A DNA stretch of 54,578 nt from Lachnospiraceae bacterium (GCA_017484135.1 JAFUTQ010000013.1:1-54578), one strand, 5' to 3'; shown: positions 27,836 through 36,532, counted from the stretch's first letter. The notes: generated from the letters alone by a model not told the origin. Numbers and translations: made by a program.

Positions 27836-27892
27836 CCGTGCGGGGCGCATTCAGCGACAGCCGAAACATTTCCTCATGCGCCCCTGCACATA
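27834..27892 (-). repeat. Structured GC-rich element, copy B, between rplS and lepB
   Basis: This is the 59-nt counterpart of 20544-20602. On the minus strand GGGGCGCAT pairs with ATGCGCCCC, flanked by TGC/GCA, and TTCGGC pairs with GCTGAA inside. Copy A has CGC/GCG and CGT/ACG at the corresponding places, so pairing is preserved by double changes. Confidence 0.7.
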
Positions 27893-27899
27893 GAACGAA

Positions 27900-27928
27900 G
27901 AGGGACAATACATACTGTAATGTCCCTC
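27900..27928 (-). terminator. Terminator after rplS
   Basis: GAGGGACA and TGTCCCTC form an 8-bp stem around a 13-nt loop, 18 bp past the rplS stop, followed on the minus strand by TTCGTTCT. The weak T-run means read-through into the lepB-rbgA genes is possible. Confidence 0.55.
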
Positions 27929-27945
27929 CGGCAATCAAAGTTTCC

Positions 27946-28299
27946 TTATTTTACCAATTCTTTTACCTTGGCTCTCTTACCGACGCGGCCTCTCAGGTAA
28001 TTCAGTTTTGCTCTTCTCACTTTACCTGCTCTTACGACCTCAACTTTTTCCACGTTCGGAGAGTGAAGCGGCCATGTTTTCTCAACTCCTACTCCGTTGG
28101 AAAATTTGCGGACGGTAAATGTCTCGCGGTTGCTTCCACCCTGTTTCTTCAGAACAGTTCCCTCAAAAATCTGAATTCTCTCGCGGTTTCCCTCTTTGAT
28201 CTTGGCATATACCTTGACCGTGTCCCCTACACGAAACTCCGGTACTTCCGCCTTCAGCTGCTCTGCTTCAATACTCTTAATAATTTCACTTGCGTTCAT
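27946..28299 (-). CDS. rplS: 50S ribosomal protein L19
   Basis: Protein at the 30S-50S interface. The 117-residue length is normal. The N-terminus is helical ([11 protein letters not shown]), followed by [20 protein letters not shown], the [20 protein letters not shown] stretch and a basic C-terminal tail. It starts at ATG after AGGAGG. It is first of the conserved rplS-rbgA-rnhB block and has its own strong promoter. Confidence 0.98.
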   Translation of the reverse strand: MNASEIIKSIEAEQLKAEVPEFRVGDTVKVYAKIKEGNRERIQIFEGTVLKKQGGSNRETFTVRKFSNGVGVEKTWPLHSPNVEKVEVVRAGKVRRAKLNYLRGRVGKRAKVKELVK

Positions 28300-28405
28300 T
28301 TTGTGACCTCCTGATTCTTTTGATGTTCTTGCCGCATCGTGCAGCAGAGGACCATCGCCTATTCACAACTTTGGCATTATAGCATAAATTCAGATAGGTT
28401 GTCAA
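28300..28405 (-). promoter_or_regulatory. rplS promoter and short structured leader
   Basis: TTGACA (28400-28405 on the minus strand) is followed at 18 bp by TATAAT (28376-28381). The leader of roughly 70 nt includes a TGCTGC/GCGGCA hairpin. Firmicute rplS genes often carry an L19 autoregulatory leader; this could be one, but I can only show a promoter and a short stem. Confidence 0.6.
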
Positions 28406-28410
28406 CCGCC

Positions 28411-29049
28411 TTATGCAGCCAATGCCACAAGTACCACTTCTGCAATTGCAATCAGGATACTGATCGATGCAAGCACAATCGTTGTAACTGCCAGCCCCTT
28501 ATGATTGGACTTTAGTCCCTTAATCCCCAAATAATACTCCACAAACAACAGGATCGCTCCGTAAACAAAGCCGACAAACGCGAGCAACAGACCCACCAGT
28601 GAAATGATAAAGCCCACGATGGTTGCCGTATCCAGACTCTTTTTGTTTTGTTCCTCAAAGCTTTGCATGGCTGCGGAGGTCTGGGCAATCTGACTGCCCT
28701 GCATCTCACCACCGATAACCCCGCTTCCCTGTCCCAGTGCTTCCATCTGTCTGAATAAAAGCTGCAGCGATTCTTTGTAGGACTGCTTCTCCAGAATCGC
28801 CATCCCTCCGGTCAGTTCCTGCGGATGCTTGAAGCTTCCCAGATAAGCCCAGATGGTCACCTGGCTGCCGGTAATAGAATACTCAAACAGGCGTCTGCCG
28901 GTAATTGCATCATACCGCTCATAGTAGCCCACGCCATCCTTCTGCTTCTGCACAAAGCCCCCTGCGCGCAGATAATCCATGATCAGCTGGTTGATCGCCG
29001 CCGGCTCCGCACTGATCGTAAAGTTGTACTGTGATTTTCCCCTGGCCAT
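28411..29049 (-). CDS. Uncharacterised membrane protein
   Basis: 212 residues. The first about 115 are soluble and carry a short beta-rich segment (YYERYDAITGRRLFEYSITG) that looks like a small PH- or TATA-box-like fold. A Gln/Ser-rich linker follows (about 105-135), then two or three transmembrane helices (about 142-172 and 188-210). It starts after AAAGGAG. I do not recognise the family. It has its own place between rplS and the sulfur genes, and nothing around it gives a role. Confidence 0.7.
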   Translation of the reverse strand: MARGKSQYNFTISAEPAAINQLIMDYLRAGGFVQKQKDGVGYYERYDAITGRRLFEYSITGSQVTIWAYLGSFKHPQELTGGMAILEKQSYKESLQLLFRQMEALGQGSGVIGGEMQGSQIAQTSAAMQSFEEQNKKSLDTATIVGFIISLVGLLLAFVGFVYGAILLFVEYYLGIKGLKSNHKGLAVTTIVLASISILIAIAEVVLVALAA

Positions 29050-29112
29050 AAATTTTCATGCTCCTTTCTCTTGATGCAAGTATTCTACTCTATTTGTCAG
29101 AAATCGTCAACC

Positions 29113-30309
29113 TTACAGCCCCACCGAATGCAATGCCTGATCGAGATCCTCAATGAGCTCTGCCGCATCCTCCAGCCCCACACTGAAACGGATAAATCCC
29201 CTGCGGAACTTTTCCGGGTAGAGATTGATCCGCTCGTCATAGCTCGGCTGCGGGAAGATCAGACTCTCATCGTGCCCTAAGGATACCGCAAAGGTCACGA
29301 TTCTGAGTGCGGCGCAGAGATGCTCTACCGTCTTATCGTCTGCATTCACGCCAAACGAGATCACTCCTCCAAAGCCGTTTTTCATCTGCTTTTTTGCCAC
29401 CTCATGTCCGGGATCGTCCGGCAGTCCGGGATATGCTACAAACGTCACATTTTCACGCTGCGCCAGCCATTCGGCTATTTTTTGGGAGGATTCATTGATC
29501 CTCTGCATGCGCAGCGGAAAGGTAGCGGATCCCCGGAAAATCTGCCACGCATTAAACGGGCTGATCACGGAGCCGACATTTACCTGCGCCTCATACCGGA
29601 TCCGGTCCATCGTTTCCAGATCATTGGACAGGATGGCTCCGCCCTGTGCATCGCCGTGTCCATTGATAAATTTCGTGAGGGACTCCACCACAAAATCTGC
29701 TCCGAATTCCAGGGGCTTCTGATTGAATGGGGACGCAAACGTATTATCCACCGAAAGAATCGCCCCGTTTTGGTGTGCAATTGCTGCGATGGCTTCGATA
29801 TCCGTAATTCCAACCGTCGGGTTGCCGGGCGTTTCGATATGAACGAGTCTGGTTCCCGGTACAATGGCTTTCTTTACCGCCTCCAGATCCGTCATATCCA
29901 CGATGACGGTTTCCACGCCAAACTTTTGATTGAACAGCTCATGAAACATCCGATACACCGCCATATAGCTCACATTCGGATACACCACGCGATCTCCGGA
30001 CTTTAAAAGCGTCCAAAACAGCGCATGCAGGGCAGCAACCCCGCTGGCCAATACAATTGCATCATCCGCCTCATGCATGGCGGCTATTTTTTCTTCCAGC
30101 CAATGCTGATTCGGATTTCCATTGCGGGCATACATCAAAAGATCCGTCGAAGAGTAATTTACTTGTGACAGATCATCCGGCAGCTTATAGCTGTTTGCCA
30201 TATACAGCGGACGCCGCACCGCTCCGGTTGCCATGTCATAATCCGTTCCGGTATGAACCGCCTGTGTCGCAATGTCGTATCCTTTGAATTTATTTTCTTT
30301 TTTTGCCAT
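29113..30309 (-). CDS. Cys/Met metabolism PLP-dependent enzyme (gamma-synthase/lyase family)
   Basis: A 398-residue trans-sulfuration family enzyme. It shows YARNGNPNQHWLEEKIA, the PLP phosphate site ASGVAALHALF, VDNTFASPFNQ and the PLP lysine in VESLTKFINGHGD. It could be a cystathionine gamma-synthase, cystathionine beta-lyase or methionine gamma-lyase; I cannot separate these by eye. It is clearly diverged from MetY at 31536. Location among metY, cysK and cymR supports sulfur amino-acid metabolism. A GC-rich repeat lies just upstream in its leader. Confidence 0.88.
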   Translation of the reverse strand: MAKKENKFKGYDIATQAVHTGTDYDMATGAVRRPLYMANSYKLPDDLSQVNYSSTDLLMYARNGNPNQHWLEEKIAAMHEADDAIVLASGVAALHALFWTLLKSGDRVVYPNVSYMAVYRMFHELFNQKFGVETVIVDMTDLEAVKKAIVPGTRLVHIETPGNPTVGITDIEAIAAIAHQNGAILSVDNTFASPFNQKPLEFGADFVVESLTKFINGHGDAQGGAILSNDLETMDRIRYEAQVNVGSVISPFNAWQIFRGSATFPLRMQRINESSQKIAEWLAQRENVTFVAYPGLPDDPGHEVAKKQMKNGFGGVISFGVNADDKTVEHLCAALRIVTFAVSLGHDESLIFPQPSYDERINLYPEKFRRGFIRFSVGLEDAAELIEDLDQALHSVGL

Positions 30310-30349
30310 TTTCCGTACCTCTTTCTTCTAAATTGTTACTTGGAACCGG

Positions 30350-30375
30350 CACGCGACGCTTCGCGTCACCTGCCA
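30350..30375 (-). repeat. 26-nt GC-rich leader repeat, copy 1
   Basis: CACGCGACGCTTCGCGTCAC followed by CTGCCA matches 45089-45114 at 24 of 26 positions. Both copies sit on the leader side of a minus-strand gene, 26-41 bp before the start codon. It contains a small ACGCGA/TCGCGT hairpin here. Confidence 0.6.
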
Positions 30376-30408
30376 TGTCATCGGAAGCCATTTATAAATG
30401 AGATTCGC

Positions 30409-31221
30409 TCATTGGGCTTGCTCTGTCAATTCATCCAGCGTGCCAAAGGAATATCCCATTTCTTCCCACTTGGTCAAAAGCTCATCTAAAATCTGTCCGT
30501 TGGTCGAGGAGGTATTGTGAAGCAGCACAATGGCTCCGGGATGGATCCTGCCCAAAAGCTTCTCAAAGGCCTCCTCCTGTGTCGGCTGCTTATCCTGATA
30601 CCAGTCCACATAGGCCAGACTCCAGAAAAATGTCTGATAGCCCAGCTCCTGCGCCATGGCCAGGTTTTTTTCACTGTATTTTCCCTGCGGAGGTCTGTAA
30701 TAATGATTCAGCGGTGTACCTGTAATCTCCTCAAACAGGGCTTCCACATCGCCCAGCTCCTTTTGGAAGGATGCCATATCGGAAATCTCGGACATATCCG
30801 GGTGGTGGTAGGTATGATTTCCCACCGTGTGTCCTTCCTCCACCATGCGCTTTGCCATATCCGGAGAGGTTTCCAGAAAATGTCCCACGACAAAAAACGT
30901 GGCAGATACATTGTGCTTTTTCAAAGCGTCCAGAATCAGCTCCGTATTTCCGTTTTCATAACCGCAGTCAAAGGTGAGATAAATCTTTTTTTCATCGGGA
31001 CTTCCCAGATAGTAAGCATCATATTGCTTCAGCTCATCAGCCGTTACATTTCCGGTAGGCTGTGTCCCCGCCTCTCCAAAACCCAATCCCCAGTTTTCCG
31101 TATTCGGAACAATGGAAAAGGTGCTCTGCCACCCCTCCACCTCCTCTGCCGTTCTTCGTCCCACGCAGAAGACAATTACCAGAATGCATAGCACGATTGC
31201 AAGATGTTTTTTTCGGATCAT
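30409..31221 (-). CDS. pdaA: Polysaccharide deacetylase, PdaA-like
   Basis: NodB-family carbohydrate esterase 4, probably deacetylating N-acetylmuramic acid for delta-lactam formation in peptidoglycan. I use the ATG of MIRKKHLAIV (270 residues) because AGGCGG precedes it; an upstream ATG lies inside a likely promoter. It has an N-terminal membrane anchor or signal peptide (about 5-22). Catalytic motifs: LTFDCGYENGNT (metal Asp pair), HTVGNHTYHHPDM (metal His pair), RPPQGKYSEKN and the late LLHNTSS. The TFDCGYENG form is that of PdaA. In Bacillus PdaA serves spore cortex; a spore role here is inference. Confidence 0.88.
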   Translation of the reverse strand: MIRKKHLAIVLCILVIVFCVGRRTAEEVEGWQSTFSIVPNTENWGLGFGEAGTQPTGNVTADELKQYDAYYLGSPDEKKIYLTFDCGYENGNTELILDALKKHNVSATFFVVGHFLETSPDMAKRMVEEGHTVGNHTYHHPDMSEISDMASFQKELGDVEALFEEITGTPLNHYYRPPQGKYSEKNLAMAQELGYQTFFWSLAYVDWYQDKQPTQEEAFEKLLGRIHPGAIVLLHNTSSTNGQILDELLTKWEEMGYSFGTLDELTEQAQ

Positions 31222-31288
31222 AATAAAAACCGCCTGATATGTTTTATATAGTATATTAGACAGCTTCATAAATCATGCGTGGCATTCA

Positions 31289-31501
31289 AAAGCCCGGTCG
31301 GGGAGTGGTGTCGGTGGACAGACCGGAACGGGGCACGGAGGTTCACATCGTGAAACGATATGAACCCTTTGCGCAAGAAATGTCAGAGGAATGCTAGCAT
31401 TCCCCTGACATTTTTGTGCAAAGAGTCAATGCCGGCTCCGCCGGCATGACCTCCGTGCCCCGCTCCGGTCAGTTCCCGACTCCACTCCCCGACCGGGCTT
31501 T
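31289..31501. repeat. 213-nt cloverleaf-like palindromic element
   Basis: Two arms of about 53 nt (31289-31342 and 31449-31501) pair almost fully, starting AAGCCCGGTCGGGGAGTGG and ending near GGGGCACGGAGGT. Inside are three hairpins: ATCGT/ACGAT, a long one centred on GCTAGC (GGAATGCTAGCATTCC within matching CTTTGC and AAATGTCAG), and ATGCCGGC/GCCGGCAT. No open reading frame or transposase is seen. Bases 31411-31451 recur inverted at 54514-54554 (40 of 41). It fills most of the gap before metY's 3' end. Confidence 0.85.
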
Positions 31502-31535
31502 ATGTCCCAGATACGTTTTTATGAGTCTCATTTTG

Positions 31536-32843
31536 TCAGAGTGCCTTAAACGCCTCATCCAAATCTTCGATAATATCATCGATATTTTCTGTTCCGATGG
31601 AGAGCCTGATGGTATTCGGCTTGATTCCCTGATCTAATAATTCTTCCTCGTTGCACTCTGAATGTGTGGTAGATGCCGGATGAATCGCAAGGGATTTCAC
31701 ATCCGCTACATTTGCCAGCAGGGAGAACAGCTCCAGATTGTCAATAAATTCCTGTGCCTTCTTTGCATCTCCCTTGATCTCAAAGGTAAAGATCGATCCG
31801 CCGCCGTTCGGGAAGTATTTTTTGTACAACTCCTGCTGCGCTGCATCCGTTGTAATAGACGGATGATTGACATGCTCCACCAGCGGCTGGTTTTGCAGGT
31901 ACTGAACCACCTTCAAGGCATTCTCAACATGACGCTCTACCCGAAGAGACAGCGTTTCCAGCCCCTGCAGGAAAAGAAATGCATGTACCGGAGAGAGTGT
32001 GGATCCCGTATCACGCAGCAAAATTGCACGGATATAGGTAGCAAAGGCTGCCGGTGCGCAATCCTTTGCAAAGGATACCCCATGGTAGGATACGTTGGGC
32101 TCTGTGAGCCACGGATATTTGTCACTGGAGGTCCAGTCAAAGTTCCCGCTGTCAATTACAACTCCGCCAATGGCTGTTCCGTGTCCGCCGATAAACTTCG
32201 TTGCGGAATGTACCACGATATCTGCGCCATACTCGATGGGACGCACCAGATAAGGGGTCGCAAAGGTATTGTCCACGATCAACGGGATCTTGTGTGCATG
32301 CGCAATGTTTGCAATGCGCTCAATATCAACCACCTCTGAGTTGGGATTTCCCAAAGTCTCGATTTCGATTGCTTTTGTATTGTCCTTGATTGCCGCCTCA
32401 ATGGCATCATAATCAAAGGGATCTACAAACGTAGTTTCAATTCCGTAATCCGGCAGCGTATGCGCCAGCAGATTATAGGTTCCGCCGTAAATATTTTTTG
32501 CTGCCACGATATGATCGCCTGCATGCGCTACGGTCTGAAATGCATAGGTCAGTGCAGCTGCGCCCGATCCGAGAGCAACCGCTGCCACGCCTCCCTCCAG
32601 CGCTGCAATTCTCTGCTCAAACGTTCCCTGGGTAGGGTTCGTCAACCGTCCGTAAATGTTGCCTGCATCCCGCAAACCAAAGCGGTCTGCGGCATGCTGA
32701 CTGTTATGAAATACATAGGAAGATGTCATGTAGATCGGTACTGCTCTTGCGTCAGTCACCGGATCCGGATTTTCCTGACCCACATGCAGCTGCAAGGTTT
32801 CAAACTTAAGGTTTCTCTCTGCTCTCGTTTTCTTATTTGCCAT
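31536..32843 (-). CDS. metY: O-acetylhomoserine sulfhydrylase
   Basis: Makes homocysteine (or cysteine from O-acetylserine) directly from sulfide. The 435-residue length and the insertions relative to trans-sulfuration enzymes mark the MetY/Cys-D type. Motifs: [20 protein letters not shown], the PLP site [27 protein letters not shown], the PLP lysine in [17 protein letters not shown]. cysK lies 56 bp upstream on the same strand and supplies the same sulfide route, so the two probably share the cysK promoter and Rrf2-type control. Confidence 0.95.
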   Translation of the reverse strand: MANKKTRAERNLKFETLQLHVGQENPDPVTDARAVPIYMTSSYVFHNSQHAADRFGLRDAGNIYGRLTNPTQGTFEQRIAALEGGVAAVALGSGAAALTYAFQTVAHAGDHIVAAKNIYGGTYNLLAHTLPDYGIETTFVDPFDYDAIEAAIKDNTKAIEIETLGNPNSEVVDIERIANIAHAHKIPLIVDNTFATPYLVRPIEYGADIVVHSATKFIGGHGTAIGGVVIDSGNFDWTSSDKYPWLTEPNVSYHGVSFAKDCAPAAFATYIRAILLRDTGSTLSPVHAFLFLQGLETLSLRVERHVENALKVVQYLQNQPLVEHVNHPSITTDAAQQELYKKYFPNGGGSIFTFEIKGDAKKAQEFIDNLELFSLLANVADVKSLAIHPASTTHSECNEEELLDQGIKPNTIRLSIGTENIDDIIEDLDEAFKAL

Positions 32844-32899
32844 CGTATTGTCCTCACTTTTCTATTATATTAAACGAATCTCATTCGCTTCATCCGATT

Positions 32900-33835
32900 C
32901 TAACCCTCTGTAAACAGCGGGGTTGAGTAATAACGGTCTCCGGTATCCGGAAGCAATGCCACAATCGTCTTCCCTTCGTTCTCCGGGCGCTTTGCAAGCT
33001 CAATTGCTGCGTACAAAGCTGCACCGGAAGAGATACCTACCAGAAGTCCCTCCTGCTTTGCCAGCTCCTTTGCAACACGGAACGCATCCTCGTTTTCAAC
33101 GGTAATGATTTCATCATATATTTTTGTATTCAGCACATCCGGTACAAAGCCTGCACCGATTCCCTGAATCTTGTGAGGACCGCTCTGTCCCTTGGACAGT
33201 ACGGGCGATGCTGCCGGCTCAACCGCAACAATTTTCACATCGGGCTTTTTGGATTTTAAATACTCACCTGTTCCGGTAACCGTTCCGCCTGTTCCCACAC
33301 CTGCAATGAAGATATCTACCTTTCCGTCGGTATCGTTCCATACCTCCGGTCCGGTTGTCTCTCTGTGAATCTGAGGGTTTGCCGGATTCTCAAACTGCCC
33401 CGGAATGTAGCTGTCGGGAATTTCCTTTGCCAGCTCCTCTGCCTTGGCAATGGCTCCCTTCATACCCTTGGTTCCCTCGGTAAGCACAATCTCCGCACCG
33501 TATGCCTTCAGAATATTTCTGCGCTCCACGCTCATGGTCTCCGGCATGGTAAGGATGATGCGGTATCCCTTCGCTGCTGCGATCGCAGCAAGACCGATTC
33601 CGGTATTTCCGGAGGTAGGCTCAATGATTACAGAGCCTTCCTTTAAGATTCCCTTTTTCTCTGCATCCTCGATCATCGCCTTTGCAATACGATCCTTGAC
33701 ACTTCCGGCCGGATTAAAATACTCCAGCTTTACCAGAATGGATGCCTTTGCCCCGTTTGCCTTCTCCACATGCTCCACCTGTACCAACGGTGTGTTTCCG
33801 ATCAGCCCCAGTGTTCCCTTGTAAATGTTTCCCAT
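32900..33835 (-). CDS. cysK: Cysteine synthase A (O-acetylserine sulfhydrylase)
   Basis: PLP enzyme joining O-acetylserine and sulfide. The 311-residue protein begins [15 protein letters not shown] precedes this ATG. Motifs: PLP lysine in [10 protein letters not shown] (about 45), [12 protein letters not shown], the [12 protein letters not shown] phosphate loop, and the C-terminal [13 protein letters not shown]. Its promoter (TTGACA, 17 bp, TATATT) carries an operator-like dyad, and the CymR-like regulator is the next gene upstream. Confidence 0.96.
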   Translation of the reverse strand: MGNIYKGTLGLIGNTPLVQVEHVEKANGAKASILVKLEYFNPAGSVKDRIAKAMIEDAEKKGILKEGSVIIEPTSGNTGIGLAAIAAAKGYRIILTMPETMSVERRNILKAYGAEIVLTEGTKGMKGAIAKAEELAKEIPDSYIPGQFENPANPQIHRETTGPEVWNDTDGKVDIFIAGVGTGGTVTGTGEYLKSKKPDVKIVAVEPAASPVLSKGQSGPHKIQGIGAGFVPDVLNTKIYDEIITVENEDAFRVAKELAKQEGLLVGISSGAALYAAIELAKRPENEGKTIVALLPDTGDRYYSTPLFTEG

Positions 33836-33916
33836 AAATTTGTCTCCTTTTTTATTTTTATATTCTTTTTGTTCCATCTTAAATTTTATGCAGGATTACC
33901 TGCTAAGATACCCTTT

Positions 33917-33985
33917 AATTCATATAATTCCTAGTTGTTATATATGAATTGTATATAATATATACCTTCTGATCTGCTTTGTCAA
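33917..33985 (-). promoter_or_regulatory. cysK promoter with operator-like dyad
   Basis: On the minus strand TTGACA (33980-33985) precedes TATATT (33957-33962) at 17 bp. Just downstream, AATTCATATA (33917-33926) and TATATGAATT (33941-33950) form a perfect inverted repeat with a 14-nt centre that contains TTCCTAGT (33928-33935). The same octamer lies between the -35 and -10 boxes of the regulator's own promoter. Repression by the neighbouring Rrf2 protein is the likely reading. Confidence 0.7.
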
Positions 33986-33993
33986 GAGTTTTT

Positions 33994-34428
33994 TTAAATA
34001 ACATAATCATTGCTCAGTTCCTGCTGCCACTCCATCAAATCAGCCAGTGTATACTTATCCACCACGCTGCGAATTGCTTCGTCCAACTCCTGCCAGATTC
34101 GGAGCGTCACACATTCCGCCTGACGTTCACAGGGGTTGTCATCCCCCTCCAGACAGGATACCGGAGCAAAGTTCCCCTCCATCTGTCGGAGTATCATGCC
34201 CACCGTGTATTCCTTCGGATTTTTTGCCAGACGGTAACCGCCCTGGGGACCTCTGATGCTTCTTACATATCCCGCCCTTACCAGCACCGCGATAATCTGT
34301 TCGAGATATTTCATGGAAATATCCTGCCGCTCCGCCGTGTCCTTCAGGCGAACCGGCTCGATCTCATCATTCATTGCAATATCCAAAAGTAACCGTATAG
34401 CGTAACGCCCTTTGGTCGATATTTTCAT
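33994..34428 (-). CDS. cymR: Rrf2-family regulator, CymR-like
   Basis: A 144-residue Rrf2 protein: N-terminal winged helix (MKISTKGRYAIRLLLDIA, then LEQIIAVLVRAGYVRSIRGP with QGGYRLAK wing), dimer helix, and a cysteine-bearing loop (C at about 92, 99, 105). CymR controls cysteine uptake and synthesis in Firmicutes, in some through a CysK complex; here the gene sits directly before cysK. The three cysteines are also the IscR pattern, so a cluster-binding regulator is possible. The near-consensus promoter and the shared octamer suggest autoregulation. Confidence 0.85.
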   Translation of the reverse strand: MKISTKGRYAIRLLLDIAMNDEIEPVRLKDTAERQDISMKYLEQIIAVLVRAGYVRSIRGPQGGYRLAKNPKEYTVGMILRQMEGNFAPVSCLEGDDNPCERQAECVTLRIWQELDEAIRSVVDKYTLADLMEWQQELSNDYVI

Positions 34429-34502
34429 TCTGCCGTACCTCCAACCTTCCTATAATAATCAGTGTAAATCACAAAAATCATACCTGTTTCTTATCGTCGG
34501 TT

Positions 34503-34531
34503 ATTATACCTCTATTTTCCTAGTATGTCAA
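34503..34531 (-). promoter_or_regulatory. cymR promoter
   Basis: Full-consensus TTGACA (34526-34531) and TATAAT (34503-34508) with a 17-bp spacer on the minus strand. The spacer contains TTCCTAGT (34517-34524 on plus), the octamer also found in the cysK operator, so a bound repressor would occlude polymerase. Confidence 0.8.
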
Positions 34532-34562
34532 CGGAGAATAAAACCTTGCAATTTCATACGGC

Positions 34563-34591
34563 TTTACACCAACTATTTTATTTGATACAAT
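34563..34591 (+). promoter_or_regulatory. Promoter of mini-gene 1
   Basis: TTTACA (34563-34568) and TACAAT (34586-34591) with 17 bp between. Overlapping it is the inverted repeat ATTTGATA/TATCAAAT (9-nt centre), a possible operator. The bases around the -35 box (GGCTTTACAC) are identical at mini-gene 2. Confidence 0.7.
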
Positions 34592-34620
34592 ATACATATC
34601 AAATATAAGGGGGTGTACTT

Positions 34621-34809
34621 ATGCCGATCAACGAAAAAGAATATAATGGTAATCTACTCGATCAAATTTCCATTCTTGAAAGAATAGAAAGAGTGGCAAA
34701 ACAAGCTGATTGTCAAGCTGTCCTCGATGAAATCAATTTTGAGAAAAAGCAAATTGAACGAAAGTTATATCAAACACCACCAATCATAGATCATAACGAT
34801 AACAATTAG
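34621..34809 (+). CDS. Small protein of unknown function (mini-gene 1)
   Basis: 62 residues, highly charged and mainly helical, ending in an Asn/Asp-rich tail (DHNDNN). It starts at ATG after AAGGGGGTG. The only plus-strand gene among minus-strand neighbours. It resembles the 54-residue product at 37800-37964: both begin MP, share a Tyr near residue 7-8, an Asp in the middle and an IE-x-x-L ending pattern. Promoter and terminator also match. AT-richer than its neighbours. Function unknown. Confidence 0.7.
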   Translation: MPINEKEYNGNLLDQISILERIERVAKQADCQAVLDEINFEKKQIERKLYQTPPIIDHNDNN

Positions 34810-34825
34810 ATATCAAACAGCAAAT

Positions 34826-34866
34826 AAAAGGTGTAAAGTCTTTTTGATTAAGATTTTACACCTTTT
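34826..34866 (+). terminator. Terminator of mini-gene 1
   Basis: A perfect 12-bp stem AAAAGGTGTAAA/TTTACACCTTTT. The stem sequence and part of the loop (GTCTTT-TGA) match the terminator of mini-gene 2. It also lies just past the end of nifU on the opposite strand, so it may serve both directions. Confidence 0.8.
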
Positions 34867-34884
34867 GACCCTCAAATCATAAAA

Positions 34885-35322
34885 TTAATAATCTTCTTCC
34901 TCCAGCCCTTCGGATATATCGTTTTTGGGCTTTTCCAGACCTTCGATCTTGATTCCCTTTTTTTCCGCGTAATCCCACAGAGCTGCATGAATCCCTTCCT
35001 CTGCCAGCAGCGAACAGTGCACCTTGACCGGCGGAAGCCCATCCAGAGCCTCCATGACAGCCTTGTTCGTTACCTGAAGCGCCTCCTGCACCGATTTTCC
35101 CATGACCAGCTCCGTTGCCATGCTGCTGGTAGCAACGGCCGCGCCGCAGCCAAAGGTCTTGAACTTACAGTCCCGGATGATTCCGTCGTCATCAATATCC
35201 AGATAAATCCTCATGATGTCCCCGCATTTTGCATTGCCAACCGTTCCCACGCCGCTGGCATTTTCTATTTCCCCCACATTTCTGGGATTTTGAAAATGAT
35301 CCATTACTTTTTCGCTGTACAT
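34885..35322 (-). CDS. nifU: Iron-sulfur cluster scaffold protein (NifU/IscU-like)
   Basis: Assembles 2Fe-2S and 4Fe-4S clusters with cysteine desulfurase. The 145-residue protein has the three scaffold cysteines in NAKCGDI (about 33), FGCGAAVA (about 59) and VHCSLLAEEG (about 102), plus MYSEKVMDHFQNPRN at the start. The C-terminal about 20 residues are an acidic extension. It follows nifS by 29 bp. Confidence 0.94.
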   Translation of the reverse strand: MYSEKVMDHFQNPRNVGEIENASGVGTVGNAKCGDIMRIYLDIDDDGIIRDCKFKTFGCGAAVATSSMATELVMGKSVQEALQVTNKAVMEALDGLPPVKVHCSLLAEEGIHAALWDYAEKKGIKIEGLEKPKNDISEGLEEEDY

Positions 35323-35351
35323 GATAAATCTCTCCCTTCGTTATTGCAACG

Positions 35352-36530
35352 TTATTTCTGTTTCTTCACAAAATCCTCATACAACGGAGACATGCTGCGA
35401 AGATGGTCTACAATCTCCTTCAAGGTATCCACAACAAAGTCTACCTGCTCCTGTGTGGTGTCCGCTCCCAGTGTCAGGCGGAGCGAACCGTGGGCAATCT
35501 CATGCGGCAGTCCAATCGCCAAAAGCACATGGGACGGATCCAGTGAGCCCGAGGTGCAGGCGGATCCGGAGGATGCACATATCCCCTTCATATCCAGCAT
35601 AATCAGCATGGATTCCCCCTCAATAAACCGGAAGCACACATTGACATTGTTTGGCAGTCTGTTGATCCGGTCACCGTTTACCTTTGTATATGGAATCTCT
35701 GTCTCCAGCCTTTCGATCAAACGATCCCGCAGACTGCGTTCCCGGGCTGTCCGCTCCTCCATCGTCTGCACGGCCAACTCCACCGCTTTGCCAAATCCCA
35801 CAATTCCCGGCACGTTTTCCGTGCCTGCGCGCCGTTTGCGCTCCTGTGCCCCTCCGTGAATCAGCGAACGGATCTTAACCCCCTTGCGGATATACAAAAA
35901 ACCGATTCCCTTTGGACCGTTTAACTTATGCCCGCTGCCGCTTAACATATCAATATTCAGCTCATCCACGTTGATCGGAACTTGTCCGAAGGCCTGTACC
36001 GCATCCGTGTGAAAGAGGACACCATGCTTTCTTGCAATCGCTCCGATCTCGGCCACCGGCTCAATCGTCCCGATCTCATTATTGGCAAACATGATGGAGA
36101 TCAGGATCGTCGTAGGGCGGATCGCCTGCTCCAGCTCCTCGAGCCGTACCGTTCCGTTCTCATCCACATCCAGATAAGTCACCTCAAAGCCCTGCCGCTC
36201 CAGCCATTCACAGGTATGCAAAATCGCATGATGCTCAATTTTTGTTGTAATAATATGATTTCCCTTTTGCTTATATGCCTCTGCCGTCGCCTTTAACGCC
36301 CAGTTGTCCGACTCGCTTCCGCCGGCGGTAAAATAAATTTCCTCTGATTTTGCGCCCAGTGCTCCTGCCACAATATCCCGCGCCTGAGTAATGGCCTCCT
36401 TACTCTTTTCTCCAAAGGCATATACCGTGGAGGCATTGCCATAATATTCCGTAAAATACGGAAGCATGGCCTGTACTACTTCCTCTGATGTTTTTGTGGT
36501 CGCTGCATTGTCCAGATAAATCCGTTCCAT
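35352..36530 (-). CDS. nifS: Cysteine desulfurase (NifS/IscS-like)
   Basis: Releases sulfur from cysteine for Fe-S clusters. The 392-residue protein starts MERIYLDNAATT and has EHHAIL (PLP-stacking His), the PLP lysine in SGSGHKLNGPKG, and the active-site Cys in SSGSACTSGSLDPSHV. The NifS-type mobile loop is short. It begins 2 bp after the IscR-like regulator, giving an iscR-nifS-nifU operon. Confidence 0.96.
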   Translation of the reverse strand: MERIYLDNAATTKTSEEVVQAMLPYFTEYYGNASTVYAFGEKSKEAITQARDIVAGALGAKSEEIYFTAGGSESDNWALKATAEAYKQKGNHIITTKIEHHAILHTCEWLERQGFEVTYLDVDENGTVRLEELEQAIRPTTILISIMFANNEIGTIEPVAEIGAIARKHGVLFHTDAVQAFGQVPINVDELNIDMLSGSGHKLNGPKGIGFLYIRKGVKIRSLIHGGAQERKRRAGTENVPGIVGFGKAVELAVQTMEERTARERSLRDRLIERLETEIPYTKVNGDRINRLPNNVNVCFRFIEGESMLIMLDMKGICASSGSACTSGSLDPSHVLLAIGLPHEIAHGSLRLTLGADTTQEQVDFVVDTLKEIVDHLRSMSPLYEDFVKKQK

Positions 36531-36532
36531 TT

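Noticed and set aside
27761-27850. N-terminal extension of the second signal peptidase
   Set aside because: It covers the perfect hairpin and the edge of element B; AAGGAG supports the downstream ATG.
31289-31501. Insertion sequence or CRISPR array
   Set aside because: There is no transposase frame and no regularly spaced direct repeats; only palindromic arms and hairpins.
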